Assembly (NCBI GenBank): GCA_018711005.1
Contig: DVIT01000026.1
Coordinates: 1 to 64,000, forward strand
Source of the DNA: Candidatus Scybalocola faecigallinarum
GTDB lineage: Bacteria; Bacillota; Clostridia; Lachnospirales; Lachnospiraceae
DNA length: 64,000 bases
Direction: 5' to 3'
Position numbers and translations under genes: made by a program
Shown here: one piece after another, positions 63,479-64,000 of the stretch
How positions within the stretch are numbered: the stretch's first letter is position 1
Layout of the letters: each line of letters opens with the position of its first letter
The notes under the pieces: model-generated
Database searches by the model: none
Told to the model about the DNA's origin: nothing
The model's input: only the letters and a program-made list of their open reading frames with translations

Positions 63479-63518
63479 AAAAGCTCCGGAAGAAAGATTT
63501 TTTGACCGGAGCTTTTTG
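63479..63518 (+). terminator. Second terminator-like hairpin
   Basis: AAAAGCTCCGG pairs with CCGGAGCTTTTT. Confidence 0.75.
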
Positions 63519-63601
63519 TAATTTACAGAAAAGAAAAAGGCATCAGTTCTCTTAGAGTCTGTGTAAGACCTTAAAACATGACTAATGAGGAGGTAATTTT
63601 G

Positions 63602-64000
63602 TTGAAAAAGAGTGATTTTATGCACCCGAAAGGGGTAAAGGCACTGGACGGGGCACAGGTGCCCTTTTGGTTTTGGAATGATACATTGGAGGATGGGGAA
63701 TTAAAGCGCCAGGCGGCGCTGATGTATGATGCAGGGATCAAAGGCTGCGCGCCTCATGCAAGAACCGGATTTCGGGGCGGTTATCTGGATGATGCATGGA
63801 TGGCCCATTTTGAGACTGTGCTGGAAGAACAAAAAAAGCGGGGAGGAACCCTGTGGATCTATGATGAATTTAACTGGCCTTCCGGGACCGGCGGGGGAGA
63901 GATCACAAAAAATGAAGAATTTCGTGAAAAGTATCTGATGTTCCACCGTGTGGATGTTCCTGCAGGGACGGTATTTCGGGCCCAGATCAGTAATCTGTCC
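63602..64000 (+). CDS. GH106-like glycoside hydrolase, N-terminal part (cut by window edge)
   Basis: The open frame of 133 codons runs off the window without a stop. It begins with TTG 63602 (or 63599) behind GAGGAGG; ATG 63620 is a later option. The start region shows PFWFWNDTLEDGELKRQ, GIKGCAPHARTGFRGGYL and WIYDEFNWPSGTGGGE, the pattern at the N-terminus of GH106 alpha-L-rhamnosidases and related large glycosidases. No signal peptide is seen. The remainder lies beyond position 64000. Confidence 0.75.
   Translation, partial: MKKSDFMHPKGVKALDGAQVPFWFWNDTLEDGELKRQAALMYDAGIKGCAPHARTGFRGGYLDDAWMAHFETVLEEQKKRGGTLWIYDEFNWPSGTGGGEITKNEEFREKYLMFHRVDVPAGTVFRAQISNLS

Noticed and set aside
1-64000. 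CRISPR arrays, tRNA or rRNA genes, prophage
   Set aside because: No regularly spaced repeats, cloverleaf patterns, rRNA-like stretches or phage structural genes were found by reading.

Overview
The window reads as a chromosomal segment of a gut-type Clostridia, most likely a Lachnospiraceae. The grounds are a FabK-type fatty-acid operon, an AraK-type ribulokinase, a split transketolase, a DUF6171 protein, gram-positive Shine-Dalgarno sites and lipoboxes, and many intrinsic terminators. No rRNA, tRNA, CRISPR array or intact insertion sequence was seen.

Region 1 (1-27300) is a large plant-arabinan locus on the + strand. It starts with a 5'-truncated GH78 rhamnosidase, a GH43 enzyme, a short decayed patch holding an Abi_2 remnant, and a DUF5060/DUF5605 glycosidase. 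The core follows: YesL (minus strand), an exo-type GH43, a sugar ABC transporter (lipoprotein and two permeases, no ATPase), a cytoplasmic GH43 arabinanase, a regulator joining an ArsR-type helix-turn-helix to a beta-rich domain, a secreted lipoprotein GH43 endo-arabinanase and GH51 arabinofuranosidase. After a terminator come DUF6171, GH127 beta-L-arabinofuranosidase and GH27. Then araA, an araK-type kinase, araD, a transaldolase and both transketolase halves take L-arabinose into the pentose phosphate pathway. I infer surface cleavage, import of oligosaccharides, trimming in the cytoplasm, isomerisation and phosphorylation, then the pentose phosphate pathway. A repeated motif, TATTTTA-N8-TAAAATA, sits 3-4 bases upstream of the -35 boxes of the exo-GH43 and ABC promoters, with weaker copies before the DUF5605 gene and before the regulator. 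It is a candidate activator site.

Region 2 (27300-36200) is mixed. It holds an AraC/cupin regulator with an operator over its own -10 box, an OLD-family ATPase/TOPRIM protein with a four-cysteine cluster overlapping a PHP-domain gene, a lipoprotein cyclophilin, a three-domain S1 protein, an acidic membrane-anchored protein, a YdcF-like protein and an MFS transporter behind a long leader. Several extragenic palindromes lie here.

Region 3 (36300-47000) is a fatty-acid synthesis cluster: acpP, fabK, fabD, fabG, fabF, accB, fabZ, accC, accD, accA, a second FMN enzyme and a CorA transporter. Two FabT-like boxes mark two promoters, separated by an internal terminator. fabH and fabT are not in the window.

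Region 4 (47000-64000) carries an RlmI-type methyltransferase, adenosine deaminase, PheA, a DUF815 ATPase, Ppx/GppA, polyphosphate kinase, a GH3 enzyme with inverted domain order, TypA/BipA, a two-OB-fold SSB-like protein, dapA behind a lysine riboswitch, and the start of a GH106-like glycosidase cut by the window edge.
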